From positions 11,239,805 to 11,303,804 of the forward strand of contig CM055266.1 in assembly GCA_029237695.1 (NCBI GenBank): a stretch of DNA of 64,000 bases, written 5' to 3'. The notes beneath the pieces are model-generated. The model ran no database searches. It had not been told where the DNA came from and saw only the letters and a program-made list of their open reading frames with translations. Shown piece after piece: positions 1-11,329 of the stretch. This DNA is from Conchocele bisecta (lineage: Eukaryota > Mollusca > Bivalvia > Lucinida > Thyasiridae). How positions within the stretch are numbered: position 1 is the stretch's first letter; each line of letters begins with the position of its first letter. The position numbers and the translations under genes are program-made.

Positions 1-242
1 TTATTTTAATTCTGTTACATACATACTTTCATACTTCTATCACAATCCTTATGATAAGTGCCAGGCTTTGTCATAATTGAGTGTTTTCATTGTCAAACCA
101 CATCACTCATTACAGTGTGTTTGGCCACATGACATATACAACTATCTAGATATTCAAAATGGAGATCGAAGAGATGAAACCAGGGACTATATTCTGAATA
201 TAGTCTGAATTAACAACTCGCATTACTAAATTACTAACATAG

Positions 243-350
243 TATTTCCATCCCATTGGTCTATCGGATGAGACGTTAAACTGTGGTCCCATCTCTATAC
301 GACCATAGCTGTTGCTGGGACGTTAAACCCATTCACATTCAATTTCACTT
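243..350 (+). repeat. SINE 3' tail fragment
   Basis: The stretch matches the 3' half of the tRNA-type SINE at 7853-8036: 'agtatttccatc', then 'tgtggtcccatctctatacg' and 'gctgttgctgggacgttaaa'. The tRNA-like head is missing. The first 240 bases hold no gene that I can support. Confidence 0.6.
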
Positions 351-444
351 TTATTACACCGGATACAGCATTTAAACAAATACTACCTACTGTCTCGAAA
401 CATGGTAGGAATGTTATTTGAGGAATGACAGTAAATATGGCAAA

Positions 445-720
445 GTGTTTACTGTCTGTTCCACGTTTTGCTGCCGACGAACTTTTGGCGATTAAACACA
501 TTAAATCTAAAAAATATTTAAAAGTAAGTACTTTTTTATCAATAACAAGTCAGCCTCCCCAAAAAAAAATGTTTTATGAAAATCCATCAAAATATTGATT
601 TTATTGCGAAAAAAATATTTTCCTATGGGAATTTAACATGGGGCTAAAAATAGATTTTTTTTACAATTTCTTTTTATTTGTGGACCAATTTTCAAAATGT
701 AACTTGTTTTCTTAGTTTCT
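445..720 (+). repeat. Left arm of a long inverted-repeat element
   Basis: It starts 'ctgtctgttccacg' and runs through 'cctatgggaatttaacatgg'. It matches the left arm of the complete inverted-repeat element at 34735-35311, but no right arm follows here, so the copy is truncated. Confidence 0.6.
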
Positions 721-871
721 TGCAAAACCATTGTTCTCCAGTGTATGGTTATGTTTTAGAAGAATTACTGCACTATGTATACATGTACCTGCATGCTATT
801 TTACCTTCTTGGACGTACATGTAACGCATCATTTTATGATTCAGAACCTACTATGGTATATGACAGATATG

Positions 872-1029
872 TATCCCGTCAACACAGTGCGTATGTGCCG
901 CGAAACACGGTGCCGTGAAACATTTTTGATATCCTGTCAATACGACCTAATCACTGCGTATGAACATGTGCGGTGGCTGGTGTTATTTGATTTTGCATTT
1001 TAAAGCCATTTGTAGGTGTTGACGGGATA
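872..1029. repeat. TIR MITE, TATCCCGTCAACAC family, copy 1
   Basis: The 158 bp unit begins TATCCCGTCAACAC and ends GTGTTGACGGGATA, a perfect 14 bp terminal inverted repeat. A shorter copy with the same ends lies at 37950-38063. In both places a hairpin of the 'ACCACTCATTTGAACCGTCTC' type follows 110-135 bp downstream, so a larger composite unit was duplicated. Confidence 0.7.
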
Positions 1030-1137
1030 AATAGACTAAAGAGACGAGAACATCCTGTTTCCGTGCCACGGCAGATATTTTTTCATTCACGGCACTAACC
1101 TACTATTCTCTATCTATTTTCCTTATTTCTGAACCAA

Positions 1138-1208
1138 AGTATATGTTGTGACCACTCATTTGAACCGTCTCGCTGAGACGGTTCAAATGAGTGGTCACAA
1201 CATATATT
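1138..1208. repeat. Hairpin repeat, TTTGAACCGTCTC core, copy 1
   Basis: A near-perfect palindrome with about 33 bp arms reads inward as 'tatatgttgtgacc...gaaccgtctc' and back out. Close copies are at 32007-32077, 34085-34157 and 38198-38273; half copies are at about 5270-5300 and 23757-23812. Confidence 0.8.
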
Positions 1209-1216
1209 TTCGAGAA

Positions 1217-1648
1217 TATTAAATTAAAGGACAATTTAAGAATGAGCCTTCTTTTTATTTCGTGAAATTTGGTCAAATATTGCTTTTATTACGAAAAATT
1301 GATTTCTCTATGGGAATTTAACATGGGGGGAAAAAGAGGTAAGGCAGTGTGGGAGGAGTAAAAAAACAAACAATTTTGGAAATTGACTCCGAAACCTGAC
1401 TAGATAGCTTGGATATGATCTAACTAAGAAAACAAAAGTTAAATTTTAAAAGTCGGTCCAGTATTTCTAAAATTCAAAAAAAATTCCCCATGTTAAATCC
1501 CCATAGACATCTTCACTCCGTGAAGATGTCTATGGGGATTTAACATGGGGAAATTTTGTTTTCGCAATAAAATCAATATTTGACCAAATTTCACGAAATA
1601 AAAAGAATGCTCATCCTTAATGTTTCCTTTAATTTAATATTATCAAAA
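1217..1648. repeat. Long imperfect inverted-repeat element
   Basis: The outer arms share 'aatattaaattaaagga' and 'cgtgaaatttggtcaaatat'. They meet at a perfect inner hairpin (about 1485-1557) built on 'catgttaaatccccatagac'. It is related to the elements at 445-720 and 34735-35311 through the 'gggaatttaacatgg' segment. Confidence 0.7.
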
Positions 1649-1750
1649 GAAATCTTGTTTTTGAATTGTTTATATAGCCGTAAAATTTGGGCAGCTTTCG
1701 TGAAACAGACAGTAACCTACTATTCTCTCTATTTCTGATTCTACTTGTAG

Positions 1751-2001
1751 GTTCTGCAACACTCCTGATGCAGGGGACTGATTACAGCGATAGTCTACAG
1801 AGTAACATCACTAGTGTAGGTGATGAGGAGAAACGCTACCACTGTTACTACTGCGGCCGTGCATTTGACTTCCAGTGCCACTTGAGTGTCCATCTGCGCA
1901 TACACACTGGCCATAAACCATTCACATGTTTCACATGTGGTCGATCCTTCGCCCAGAAAAGCAATTTGAATGTGCACTGTAGAACGCAACATAACATGTG
2001 A
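1751..2001 (+). CDS. ZE1: alternative 3'-terminal exon, two C2H2 zinc fingers
   Basis: Predicted DNA-binding C-terminus of a zinc-finger protein isoform. The 3' splice site is 'ttctacttgtag' and coding starts by completing a split codon (phase 1), giving 83 residues. A 31-residue linker precedes finger 1 (C32-H52, CxxC-x12-HxxxH); the spacer TGHKPFT leads to finger 2 (C60-H81, with HxxxxH), and the chain stops two residues later. Helix residues -1 to +6 are FQCHLSV and QKSNLNV. An upstream in-frame ATG at 1687 lies in intron-like sequence and is probably not used. No AATAAA lies close to the stop; the first clear one is near 3927. C2H2 identity is firm; use as a terminal exon is inferred from the array. 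Confidence 0.88.
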
Positions 2002-2179
2002 ATGTTTCGTTAATACGTTTCGTTAATACGTGTGACATACATGGTTTACACAATTAATTTAGCAAATATAGACAGTCACTGAGGTATATACCACCATTCA
2101 TGTCTCCCACATTGTGTTCACACCTTCCATCAAAAATGAAATCTAATGTGCTTATTTGGAACATTATAAACGTCACAGC

Positions 2180-2580
2180 CAGGGCTCCAGATAAGGAATT
2201 AGTAATTGAGTATTTTCACTCCATCATATCTGAAGCAATTGGGTATTTCAATATTTTAATTGGGTAAAATAACATCACACTACTGTTTACACATCAACAG
2301 ACAGCAATTATTGAATAGTTTCTTTCGAAATGAAAACATATCTTGTCATTTCATTAGAATTGTCTCCTTGGAGACAATTCTAATGAAATACCAAGATGTG
2401 TTTTCATGGAAAACAAGAAAAATATGCTATATTTGCGGTCTGTTTATTGTGTTCTGTAGCATGATAAAGGTACCACAAATTTGTTATTGCTTTTTGATAC
2501 TCTCTACTTCTGATTTCAATTGGGTTTTTGGCAATTTTAATTGGGTATTTACGCAAATACGCAGCTTATCTGGAGCTCTG
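2180..2580 (+). mobile_element. CAGGGCTCCAGATAAG MITE, copy 1
   Basis: The 401 bp non-coding element has inverted ends CAGGGCTCCAGATAAG / CTTATCTGGAGCTCTG and a central hairpin TTAGAATTGTCTCC/GGAGACAATTCTAA. Flanks gtcacagc and gtcatagc look like an 8 bp target duplication with one change. Other copies: 9879, 14277, 23921, 27159, 36709. Confidence 0.85.
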
Positions 2581-2688
2581 GTCATAGCCATAAACAATGT
2601 GAGATATTTCCATTGTTCAGAAAAGCAAATAAGGAGCCGAATCTTACACGTACACACTGTCACATTTCATCTTTGCACTGTATAGTCA

Positions 2689-2926
2689 TTAACTCTGCAT
2701 GCTAGCGGCGAAAATATCCGCCAAACGAATTAGGAGTATATGTTTTATTTCTCTCTGTAAATATGTCTTGGAATTTCATTAGAATTCAGTCCTCAGGACT
2801 CGATTCTAATGAAATTCCAAGACATATTCATGATATTTACAAGGAGAAATAAAAGAAAATATGATTTTTGTCCGCTGTTTTTTAACTATTTATAGCCCAC
2901 ACGTTTCTCAGCATGCAAAGAGTTAA
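2689..2926 (+). mobile_element. TTAACTCTTTGCATGC hairpin MITE, copy 1
   Basis: TTAA-bounded element ending GCATGCAAAGAGTTAA, with a central hairpin 'gaatttcattagaattcagtcc' type arm. Six copies in the window (3118, 39430, 51771, 52489, 63310). The TTAA target is demonstrated by the copy at 51771. Confidence 0.85.
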
Positions 2927-3117
2927 AGCAGTTTGCTGGCGTTCGGTCATGTACATGTACTTCCATGTCAGCTGATAGTGTAATTTGATGTCGTACAGAA
3001 TAAGCAAATACCGGTAAAGCAGTTCTCTTACCAGTAATACTTCCACAATAAGAATTAAACCTATTTGCTCTGGTCCTGTCTAATTGCACCGTGTAGCGCC
3101 AATACCTGTTATAGGAT

Positions 3118-3359
3118 TTAACTCTTTGCATGCTTGCGGCGAAAATATCCGCCAAACGAATTAGGAGTATGTGTTTTATTTCTCACTGTAAATATGTCTT
3201 GAAATTTCATTAGAATTGTGTCCTCCGGACACAATTCTAATGAAATTCTAAGACATATTCATGGCATTTACAAGGAGAAATAAAAGAAAATATAATGAAT
3301 TGTCATCTGCTATTTTTGAACTATTTATAGCCCACAAATTTCCCAGCATGCAGAGTTAA
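3118..3359 (+). mobile_element. TTAACTCTTTGCATGC hairpin MITE, copy 2
   Basis: Same orientation as copy 1, only about 190 bp away. TTAA is present at both ends and the central hairpin TTAGAATTGTGTCC/GGACACAATTCTAA is intact. Confidence 0.85.
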
Positions 3360-4054
3360 ACCGGTGTATTACCATTGACCACGTTACTGTTAACTGATTT
3401 GACACCAAACTGTCACAATGAATGATACTAGAACTTACCAACTTGCTTCAGATGTTTTGTTTTGTGTGGGTAGCAAATAGTTAATACATGCATAATACAT
3501 AGTGATGCTTATGGACAAGTCAGCTTACAACCTTGTCAGCGGTATTATGTGTACAGAATATATTGTGCCGTATAAATTGTAAACCGATGTGCTCACACAA
3601 CAAAAATTTGGAAAAAATCGACTTGCCCTGCAAGACTAGTAGAATTAAAAAGCCACTTGCCCTTACCAATTAATCACTCGACCTGGACAATCCATATAAT
3701 TTGACTATATAATTATAACATGTCCATTTCACTGAATCAACACCACCGCAATAACCCTATATGTTTATACACTGTTTATTTTGGAAAACCCCTATGGATT
3801 TTTCAAGACAAATAATAGTGTGTAAATTTATAGATATTCATGATATATTATCATTTGAAATATAACTGATTTCTGATTTAGTAAGTATGTAGTGTAGTTG
3901 TTATATAATTATGATCATCATGTGTCAATAAAAAAATAAAATGTATATATGTTATACTTATTCATTTATTATTAAAAAAATTATATGTGACCTCATACAT
4001 TGCCTGTTGACTATAATATATATAGTAAATCATGACAGTAACATTACAATAAAC
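3360..4054. other. Intronic stretch without gene
   Basis: AT-rich sequence without open frames or splice-linked finger coding. It contains two AATAAA strings near 3927-3942, which could serve ZE1 only at a distance of about 1.9 kb. Confidence 0.5.
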
Positions 4055-6667
4055 CAGGGCCTGGTTGCTCAAAGCTTCTGTTAGCTTAACAGACTGTTAA
4101 ATCCTTAGCATTGCTAAGGATTTAATAGTCTGTTATAGAGGTGCAACGATACAGTCAAACTCGTATTGCGATATATTGGCATACAACAAACCCATATTGC
4201 AATACGTATTGCGATATTATACCATGTATGAACAAATAATAATAAAAACAAACAGGTGATAAAGAACAGTCTTTATTGTTTATTATTGTCATGAAAACAC
4301 ATCAAAACACTGTGTGGGTCAGGACTTTGCCCAGAAACGGTTGACATTAATGATTATTTCTGGACAAGAGGAAATTAGGGGGAAGTGATCAAAATCATAT
4401 TTTCCCTGATTTTTTCTTACTTATAGTTATCGCGTAACTGTATACCGTATATTGCTAGCCATAAGTCTACCCGCCCCATAAGTCGAGGCACGAAAATGAG
4501 CCCAAAAAATCAGTCTTGAGCCAAGTCGCGGCCCATAAGTCGACTACTGAAAATTCGTCGGCTACTGGGTGCAGGCGAAATTAGGTCATATCGCCTGTAT
4601 TGCTTGGCTACGTTTTGTGCTTTCTGTAGTTTGTTTGAAGCAAATATGCTTCGCATAAACGTAGAAAATATATAATTTATGCTTACTGTACTATATTTAT
4701 CGACTGTCACCCCCAGTGAAATGTAAAGGTCGCGTTTGAAACATTTTAGTACACACATGTTCAATCGATGTGTTGTAAAAATTGGCTGTTACGTGAATTG
4801 GACAAACGTCATAATAAACTAGTTAATTAGTTGCAATAATGTTGTTTTGTTATTACAATAATACTTGTGTACAAGCATAAACATCATTAACTGCTACAGA
4901 GACAAACTAATTGTATTTCTATCAAGTAAATAATGATAATAGCAACTGGTCACAAATATTAGGAGGTAAATGTAACAGCCATTACCTGGCAATTTCACAG
5001 CTGATCGGGTTAATGACCGGATACAGTGGCTTGTTTGATTTCAAGTCTGAATTGACTGGTGATGTGTGCAGTGCTTTTCTCTCATTTTTTGGCTGTGACG
5101 GGAGAAATGGGGCTTATGGTATTTGCGACCAGTGTAGCTGCTGATCAAATTGCACATCCATTTAGCATGAGAACATTCTATTTTGCTTGTAGAAAATGTA
5201 GTAGATTGTAGAATTTGAAAATAAATTGTAGAATTTGAAGAAAAACAATTCTTTATTTCATCTCAAAAGTATATGTTGTTACCACCGATTTGAACCTCTT
5301 TAACTGTGTACATAAATATCGTTTATGAACTTGGATGTGCATAAATTATGTATATTTACTTAATACCAAACTGAATTATCATAAAAATCGGATTACGTTA
5401 ACATCGATTGGAAAAAGTTGTAAAAGGACGAAACTACATAGGTACGAAATCGCCGAAATTGTCCGTGATATTTACAGACTTTTTCATGTTTTCTGACAAT
5501 AGAGTTAGTCATATTTGGTTGTAATAAACAGTTAGTAATGTAATACACAATACTTGTTTTCGGCATAAAAGGATTGCATTAGAATATATTGATTTCGTAT
5601 TTAATTCTTTCACACTTTTCGGCGAAAAAGAAAGTTGCAATCATGTGCGGAAGTATCCGCTGTGTAGGCCACGACTCGGTTCGTCATGTGGCGCTTTCAG
5701 TGGGTATACCCACAATCGTAGCTAACGATTGGATGCTATTTTTATTTCGGAAATGGTATCCCACAAAGCGTCATAAGCTGACAAAAATGTGTGGAGACAA
5801 CTACGAAATTTGTTTGCCACCGTGCGACCCAGCTTATAATTTTTACTAGCCCGACCCAGAAACGACTCGCACGGCGCACGTTAAAACACGTGTTTGCATG
5901 TGTGTTTTTGTCTGGTTGAGAGTATTCAGAGGGGGTTAACTCTACCTCGTTCATGATCAATCGCTGATAGATCTATTGCCGACGTCTTTCGCAACAGTAA
6001 CTGTCAATCATGACACTAAGGGCTGCCTTTACTTACCAGCGATTGGCTGTACTGTATAAATAACTTCGCCACGAGAATAACACGTGTTTTGAACTGACAA
6101 TTATAGTAGCCAGAAGCAATGTTTGGCTAGGGGATTATTGAAACTATCGATCCGTGACTTTTATTGTCACAGCGGGTAGGCATGATTTTAATGATTCGCA
6201 TAATGATGTGATAAAAATTTGGTCAAACAATCGGGTGTAGTAAAACAAATGGTATTGTATACAGTTCGACAGACCTGCAATTAGCGAGATTTAGGTCACT
6301 GTGTGGGAAATGAACCCAGGTAACAGTACGGTATACACACGGAATTTGCTGTAAAACTTCCAGATGTGTTGGACGTCCGAGATTACCCACTACATGTATT
6401 AGTCATCTAATTGTGGCGTGTTTATTACAAATATTGACTTCTGTCATAATACAACTTATGTTTTGAATGATTTTGAATAATTTTACACAATTATTTTAAC
6501 ACAAGATGGCGACCGAGAATATGATGTAAATATCGCGATACGCGAAAACCGTACCGCGATACGTATCGTCAGGATGACATATCGCAATATACCGGTATAC
6601 CGGTATATCGTTGCACCACTAGTCTGTTACATGTAAGCTAACAGAAGCTTTGAGTAACCGGGCCCTG
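4055..6667. mobile_element. CAGGGCCCGGTTGCTC palindromic MITE split by a hAT element
   Basis: The left half (4055-4135) and right half (6622-6667) together form the same palindrome seen intact at 23465-23577: 'gttagcttaacagactgtta', a 'ccttagcattgctaagg' centre, and the mirror. The 2.5 kb in between is an independent insertion. Confidence 0.85.
4136..6621. mobile_element. Non-autonomous hAT-type transposon
   Basis: The ends are TAGAGGTGCAACGATAC and (complement of the right end) TAGTGGTGCAACGATAT. Exact 8 bp direct repeats GTCTGTTA flank it (4128-4135 and 6622-6629), and they sit inside a known repeat whose uninterrupted copy has a single GTCTGTTA. TIR type and 8 bp duplication fit the hAT superfamily. 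Internal open frames are short (84 residues at 4510-4764 minus, 77 at 4911-5144 plus, 86 at 5589-5849 plus); none resembles a transposase. Internal 'ccataagtcga' repeats near 4460-4545 and a CCATTTCT-type fragment near 5088-5145 suggest that other repeats were captured. Confidence 0.88.
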
Positions 6668-6778
6668 CAATTGGCGATAAAAAATTACAATTTTCCGTGA
6701 AAAAAAAAAAATTATATATATATTTTTTTATTTTTTTTTGAAGTGGCGATTATTATTTTTTTCCCAGCGGAATCCCTG
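6668..6778. mobile_element. CAGGGATTCCGCTGG MITE, copy 1 (left end lost)
   Basis: It carries 'caattggcgata' and 'gaagtggcgat' and ends 'cagcggaatccctg', as in the complete copies at 44606-44724 and 60454-60623. It abuts the preceding palindromic MITE directly. Confidence 0.65.
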
Positions 6779-7852
6779 ACTGTGGTATGATTATAGCCCA
6801 GGGTAAAAGCACATCTTGCATTTTTAAATTGTTCATGTGATGCTGAGTTATTATAATAAATAGCCAGAATAAAAATGCATTATATTTCCTTTTTTTTTTA
6901 CAAAGTTACCTCACCCACCTATTTTTGACTAGAAATCTCAATTTGACTGAATTTGTTGGAATTGTTTTCATGAAATATGAGGCACAGAGGTTTTGTTATG
7001 ACTTTTTATATCACTTGTAGTTGCACCACACCATTTACTGACTGGTGTAACTTGCAGGGTCGGTACTGAAATATATAGAAAATCGTCCACTCCATTTTTA
7101 CCACTGTCCCGTGAGACCTTACATTAACTGGTGATGTAAAATTTTAAAGCAGTCGGGTTAGCGATAAATTGCTTTGCATTCAATTTGATTTTCAACCTGA
7201 TAATGACCTGGTAACTAACTGTCAAACACTAGTTTACTCTGTATCTTCCAAACGTTGATATTGGATGAATTCATGCGTCAACGAGATCACGATATGAAAA
7301 AAACAAATATGTTTTAGGGATTTAGATAAGAGGAAAAATTTACTGGCCCTGTCGGACTAGTGGACGGTAATTTCCACTCGTCCTAAGACGATAAGCACTC
7401 GCCAATGCGAGCGGGCGAGTGGAATTTTACACCACTGTTGTAAACGTTTAAGTAGAAAATCACGATACACATAAGGGTTAACCGATTATGACACTCCGTT
7501 CACGTGTGTTCGTCATCGTTAAATATTACATTCATTTACAAATTATAAACAAATACTCAATAACTATTTTTGCCACTTTTTGGACGGTTGATTCCTATTG
7601 GAAATTAAGTTACTTATTGAACACATACTATCGAAAGTTGTTCGCAAAATGTCCATTTGCGTCAATACTTGTATCCTTTCTACATCGAGTTTCGCTTAGG
7701 CCACCGGTACATGAGGTGCTTGTGCATCACATTGTGACTGTACTGCACAGTCCATTACACAAATGAATCAATGAAATAAAACAGCTCTTGCAGTATATAT
7801 GTGTATGTTTGTGATGGTCCTGTTAGGCAAATATCACGGTTCTATTTATATT
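6779..7852. other. Intronic stretch without gene
   Basis: There is no supported exon. A segment at about 7330-7440 ('ggacgagtggaaa'-like, ending 'gagtggaattttacacc') resembles the ends of the CAGGGGTGTAAAAT element at 55881-57062 and is probably an old relative. Confidence 0.45.
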
Positions 7853-8036
7853 TAGGGATGGGCTGTGGCTCAGGGGTAGCATACAGGAATTCAATACTGA
7901 AGGTTGCGAGTTCAAAACCTCGCCTAGAGCATGAACATACTTTCATAGTATTTCCATCTCACTGGTTGAGACCAAATCTGTGGTCGCGTCTATATGACCT
8001 TAGCTGTTACTGGGACGTTAAACCCATATACTTTTC
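7853..8036 (+). mobile_element. tRNA-derived SINE, copy 1
   Basis: The head has Pol III-like boxes: A box 'tgtggctcaggggtagca' and B box 'ggttgcgagttcaaaacctc'. A body follows with 'actttcatagtatttccatc' and a tail 'gaccttagctgttactggga' ending in cgttaaac. Related copies are at 19914-20262 and 39150-39235, with a tail at 243-350. It is a SINE, not a functional tRNA gene, since no acceptor stem closes after the B box. Confidence 0.75.
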
Positions 8037-8135
8037 ACTTTCTATTGACTGTCTTGGTAATTTCAGTATTAGTCACTTCATTTGTTTGCCGATGTGATGC
8101 ATACAATACATGCATTAATTGTATGTTAATTAATA

Positions 8136-8345
8136 CAGTGAAACCTCTCTAAACCGGACACCCTGGGAGGTCCCCACCCAGGATGTCCGGTTTAGAGAGG
8201 TTACACTAATTAACCACGTCATTAACAATTTGTCATTTTCATTCAAAAACAGACACACCATTGAATGTAATAAATGACAGTGAAAGTCAATCAAAATTAA
8301 GCACAATGGCGGGGATCCCCAGCGCGGTTTAGAGACGTTCTACTG
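8136..8345. mobile_element. TA-flanked pogo/Tigger-like MITE, copy 1
   Basis: The ends are CAGTGAAACCTCTCTAAACC and (complement) CAGTAGAACGTCTCTAAACC. TA lies on both sides (8134-8135, 8346-8347), as for Tc1/mariner-class elements. An internal hairpin of the same TIR motif lies at 8136-8206. Confidence 0.75.
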
Positions 8346-8408
8346 TAACTACATGATGTGTAGCAGTGTTTGTCCTCGTTATTAACTGCTTTATGGTCCG
8401 CCAGCTGG

Positions 8409-8605
8409 TTAACCCTTTCAACACTACAGGTATTGGCAAAAAGTGTAGATCCAGATGAGCCGCAAGTAATTTTCATATTTTTGAGAACAAAAACACCTCC
8501 TTTTCATAAATGGACTAGTCTGAAATTCTTTTTTGAGACCATTGGATTGTTTGCAAAATTGACACCTCAAAATCCATTCCAGTTACTTGGGGATTGAAGT
8601 GTTAA
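8409..8605 (-). mobile_element. TTAACCCTTTCA MITE, copy 1
   Basis: TTAA-bounded copy of the family at 22444, 26304 and 47826, containing 'ggcaaaaagtgtagatccag' and 'ataaatggactagtctgaaa'. It lacks half of the central hairpin. Its right end lies only 42 bp before the ZE2 exon, so it supplies part of the sequence upstream of that acceptor. Confidence 0.8.
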
Positions 8606-8647
8606 ATTTGATGGCATTGGCAATAATAGTTCCATTTCGCGTTTCAG

Positions 8648-8934
8648 ATGCTGCTGTGTCTCCCAACCTTTGCTCCACTGCTGGCTTTGCTCCAGTGCCA
8701 CATATGGAGCAACATTCGTCTACTGGACAAGATGCACATTCATTTACATCATGCACATTGGACAAGAACGTACATGTATGCCCAGTGTGTGCACGTGGTT
8801 TCCCGTTCAAATCGAAACTCGACACTCATTATCTCATACATACAGGTGACAGACCTTTCAAATGTCACGTCTGTTCAAGGTCGTTCAATCAGGCGGGGAA
8901 CATGAGGGTTCACATGTTGACACATTCACGATGA
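8648..8934 (+). CDS. ZE2: alternative 3'-terminal exon, two C2H2 zinc fingers
   Basis: The acceptor is 'catttcgcgtttcag' and phase 1 matches the rest of the array; 95 residues. After a 44-residue linker rich in S, T and P, finger 1 spans C45-H65 (helix FKSKLDT) and finger 2 C73-H93 (helix QAGNMRV), joined by TGDRPFK. Two residues follow before TGA. Both fingers have complete metal ligands and the hydrophobic core residues. A TTAA MITE ends 42 bp upstream, leaving little ancestral intron between it and the acceptor; the branch point may be in MITE-derived sequence (inference). I see no AATAAA within 300 bp downstream. Confidence 0.88.
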
Positions 8935-9209
8935 AACAACAAGCACTTCTCTAGATCAAAGTACTGAAAGTACTGACTGGCGGGAGACAAGTAGCCACTT
9001 GTGAATTTGCATACTCCGAAATTCCTTGACATAATATTATGTGACATCTTTTCAAAATTATGACTGGGCGTAGGCCTACATACGTGTACGCTTCATGAAC
9101 GGCAAAATGTTTTCATGAATTTTGTTTCGCTCACCCAGAGGGTAATTTTTCGAAAATCGCCCGTAAACCACAATATGAAAAAGAAATGGCCTTCGACGTC
9201 GCATTGCGA
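8935..9209. other. 3' flank of ZE2
   Basis: Presumed 3' UTR or intron. No repeat family, gene or clear polyadenylation signal was recognised. Confidence 0.4.
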
Positions 9210-9216
9210 CTGCGTG

Positions 9217-9735
9217 GTACACGATACGGGGAGCGTCTCAATAACAGCAATTTGTTCTCTTCAAAAGTAAAGTTGGGCATGCCAACTATTTTACACATAA
9301 TGTTGAGCATTGCCGTTGCTATTAATAACTTGCTTTCAGTTCACTCGCTGATTTTAAATGTCACCTGACTGTTGTTAATTGCGAACGCAAATTAAATTGA
9401 GCCTATTGAGACGTCCCCGATGAACAGAGAGCCACTTCCGAAAGTAGACCCGTGCAAGATATGGGGGGCGTCTCAATAACAGCAATTTGTTCTCTTCAAA
9501 AGTAAAGTTGGGCATGCCAACTAACAGCAATTTGTTCTCTTCAAAAGTAAAGTTGGGCATGCCAACTATTTTACACATAATGTTGAGCATTGCCGTTGCT
9601 ATTAATAACTTGCTTTCAGTTCACTCGCTGACTTTAAATGTCACCTGGCTGTTGTTAATTGCGAACGCAAATTGAGCATATTGAGACGTCCCCCGATGAA
9701 CAGAGAGCCACTTCCGAAAGTAGACCCGTGCAAAC
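9217..9735. repeat. Tandem duplication (about 250 bp unit) with inner 45 bp duplication
   Basis: Two units each begin at the 'gcgtctcaataacagcaatt' segment and run through 'gtagacccgtgcaa'. In the second unit the piece from 'aacagcaatttgttctcttc' to 'gggcatgccaact' is itself duplicated (9477-9521 and 9522-9566). The near identity of the units implies recent duplication. Confidence 0.8.
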
Positions 9736-9878
9736 GGCCAGAATCACGATCCCAATAGCGTGGAGACAGCATGTCTCCCGCCAATAAGACGGATAAACGA
9801 CATACTATTTCTGTTACTATTCTTGCTGTGATTTGCACCTAATTGCTATCCATTGGTCTGTATTATTGCTATTTCAAT

Positions 9879-10270
9879 CAGAGCTCTAGATAAGCAGCGT
9901 ATTTGCTTAAATACCCAATTAAAATTGCCAAAAACCCAATTGAAATCAGAAGTAGCGAGTATCAAAAAGCAGTAAGTAAATTGTGGTACCTTTATCATGT
10001 TGCAGAAAACAATAAACAAACGACAAATATAGCATATTTTTCTTATTTTTCATGAAAACACATCTTGGTATTTCCTTGGAGACAATTCTAATGAAATACC
10101 AAGATGTGTTTTCATTTCGAAGCAAACTATTCAATAATTGCTGTATGTTGATGTGTAAACGGTAGTGTGATTTTATTTTACCCAATTACAATTTTGAAAT
10201 ACCCAATTGCTTCAGAAATGATGGAGTGACATGACAATACTCAATTACTAATTCCTTATCTAGAGCCCTG
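9879..10270 (-). mobile_element. CAGGGCTCCAGATAAG MITE, copy 2 (inverted)
   Basis: It has the same ends and hairpin as copy 1 in reverse orientation; one hairpin arm has lost several bases. It directly abuts the next element, and no target duplication is visible. Confidence 0.8.
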
Positions 10271-10573
10271 TAGCTGATTTCATCAACATTGCAAAATATA
10301 CTTTTCTAGCAAAGTATACTTTGAGGGAGAAATTTTCAATTTTAGGATAAATTTATTAATTTTTATTATACTGAATTTATTACATTACCACAGCCATTTG
10401 GCTGTGGTAATGTAATAAATTCAGTATAATAATTCTGCATACTTTTAATCATCAACTATATGCAGTGGTATAGTTCTATATGAAATAATGCATTTTGGTC
10501 AAAATAAATGATTACTCCCTCAAAGTATACTTTGCTAGATAAGTATGCTTTGCAATTTTGATGAAATCGGCTA
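10271..10573 (+). mobile_element. GTAGCCGATTTCACC MITE, copy 1
   Basis: The 0.3 kb element has inverted ends (here TAGCTGATTTCATCAAC), subterminal 'gcaaagtatactttgag' repeats and a central palindrome 'attacattaccacagcca' / 'tggctgtggtaatgtaat'. Other copies: 13411, 20291, 24784, 30556, 40797. Confidence 0.8.
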
Positions 10574-10978
10574 CTGTTCAATGCTGATCATCTGTATTTC
10601 CAGATGGAAAGGACGTTGGTAAACACAATGTTGATGCAACATAAGATTCAAACAATCTGCCAATTAATCAGTCTGCCTGTCAATCAGTATACAAGACAAA
10701 GTGTTACCACACTCGATCATATCGCAGAACAACACTACCATAAACTGTATTTGTTGCAACTCCATGATACAAACTCCTCATTGGCGTACATGAAATTAAT
10801 GTGAAAGGTGTCCACAATTACTACCAGAAGAGTCCCAGAAGAGTCTAAGCTTACACAGCTGTCAAATTTTCAAACATATAAAATTGAAATGTTTGACTCT
10901 TCAGAACAATCTATCAGTCTACAGGTTTCAATCTAGTCGTGCAAAGTAGGGAGAAGTTATTGCTATACATGTATATAC

Positions 10979-11060
10979 ATTGTTTTAAAGTCACTCTTTT
11001 TATTAAATTTTCGACTACATGTGGTCGAAAATTTAATAAAAAGAGTGACTTTAAAACAAT
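10979..11060. repeat. Perfect hairpin repeat
   Basis: The two arms are 'attgttttaaagtcactc' and continue to 'ttaaattttcgac', separated by a few bases (tacatgtg). It is single copy in the window. Confidence 0.75.
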
Positions 11061-11329
11061 ATGTATTAATTGGGCTTATATAATTGCTATATAACTTGGG
11101 GAAAGTTTACTAATTGAACAGAAATTTTGTTTTATGTTGTGAAAACCTTCCTAAACTCGACTCGAGCTTCCTTCTGGATCAAATTTTAAAATATTTATTG
11201 TACTGTCGTAACTGAAATATTTGTAAATTTGTTTGTACTTGTGTCAAAATGTGATACATTATTGTTTAAACTAATAAATAGCCTTTTCAGATATTATCTT
11301 ATCTGTTTGAACTCTTTATGCCCCTTATG

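Noticed and set aside
7853..8036. tRNA gene
   Set aside because: A and B boxes are present but the sequence continues as a SINE body with a shared tail and does not close an acceptor stem.
10604..10804. Acceptor-like 'tgtatttccag' followed by a 66-residue open frame
   Set aside because: The open frame starts at the ATG and is not in array phase; in array phase the reading stops after about 13 codons and has no finger residues.
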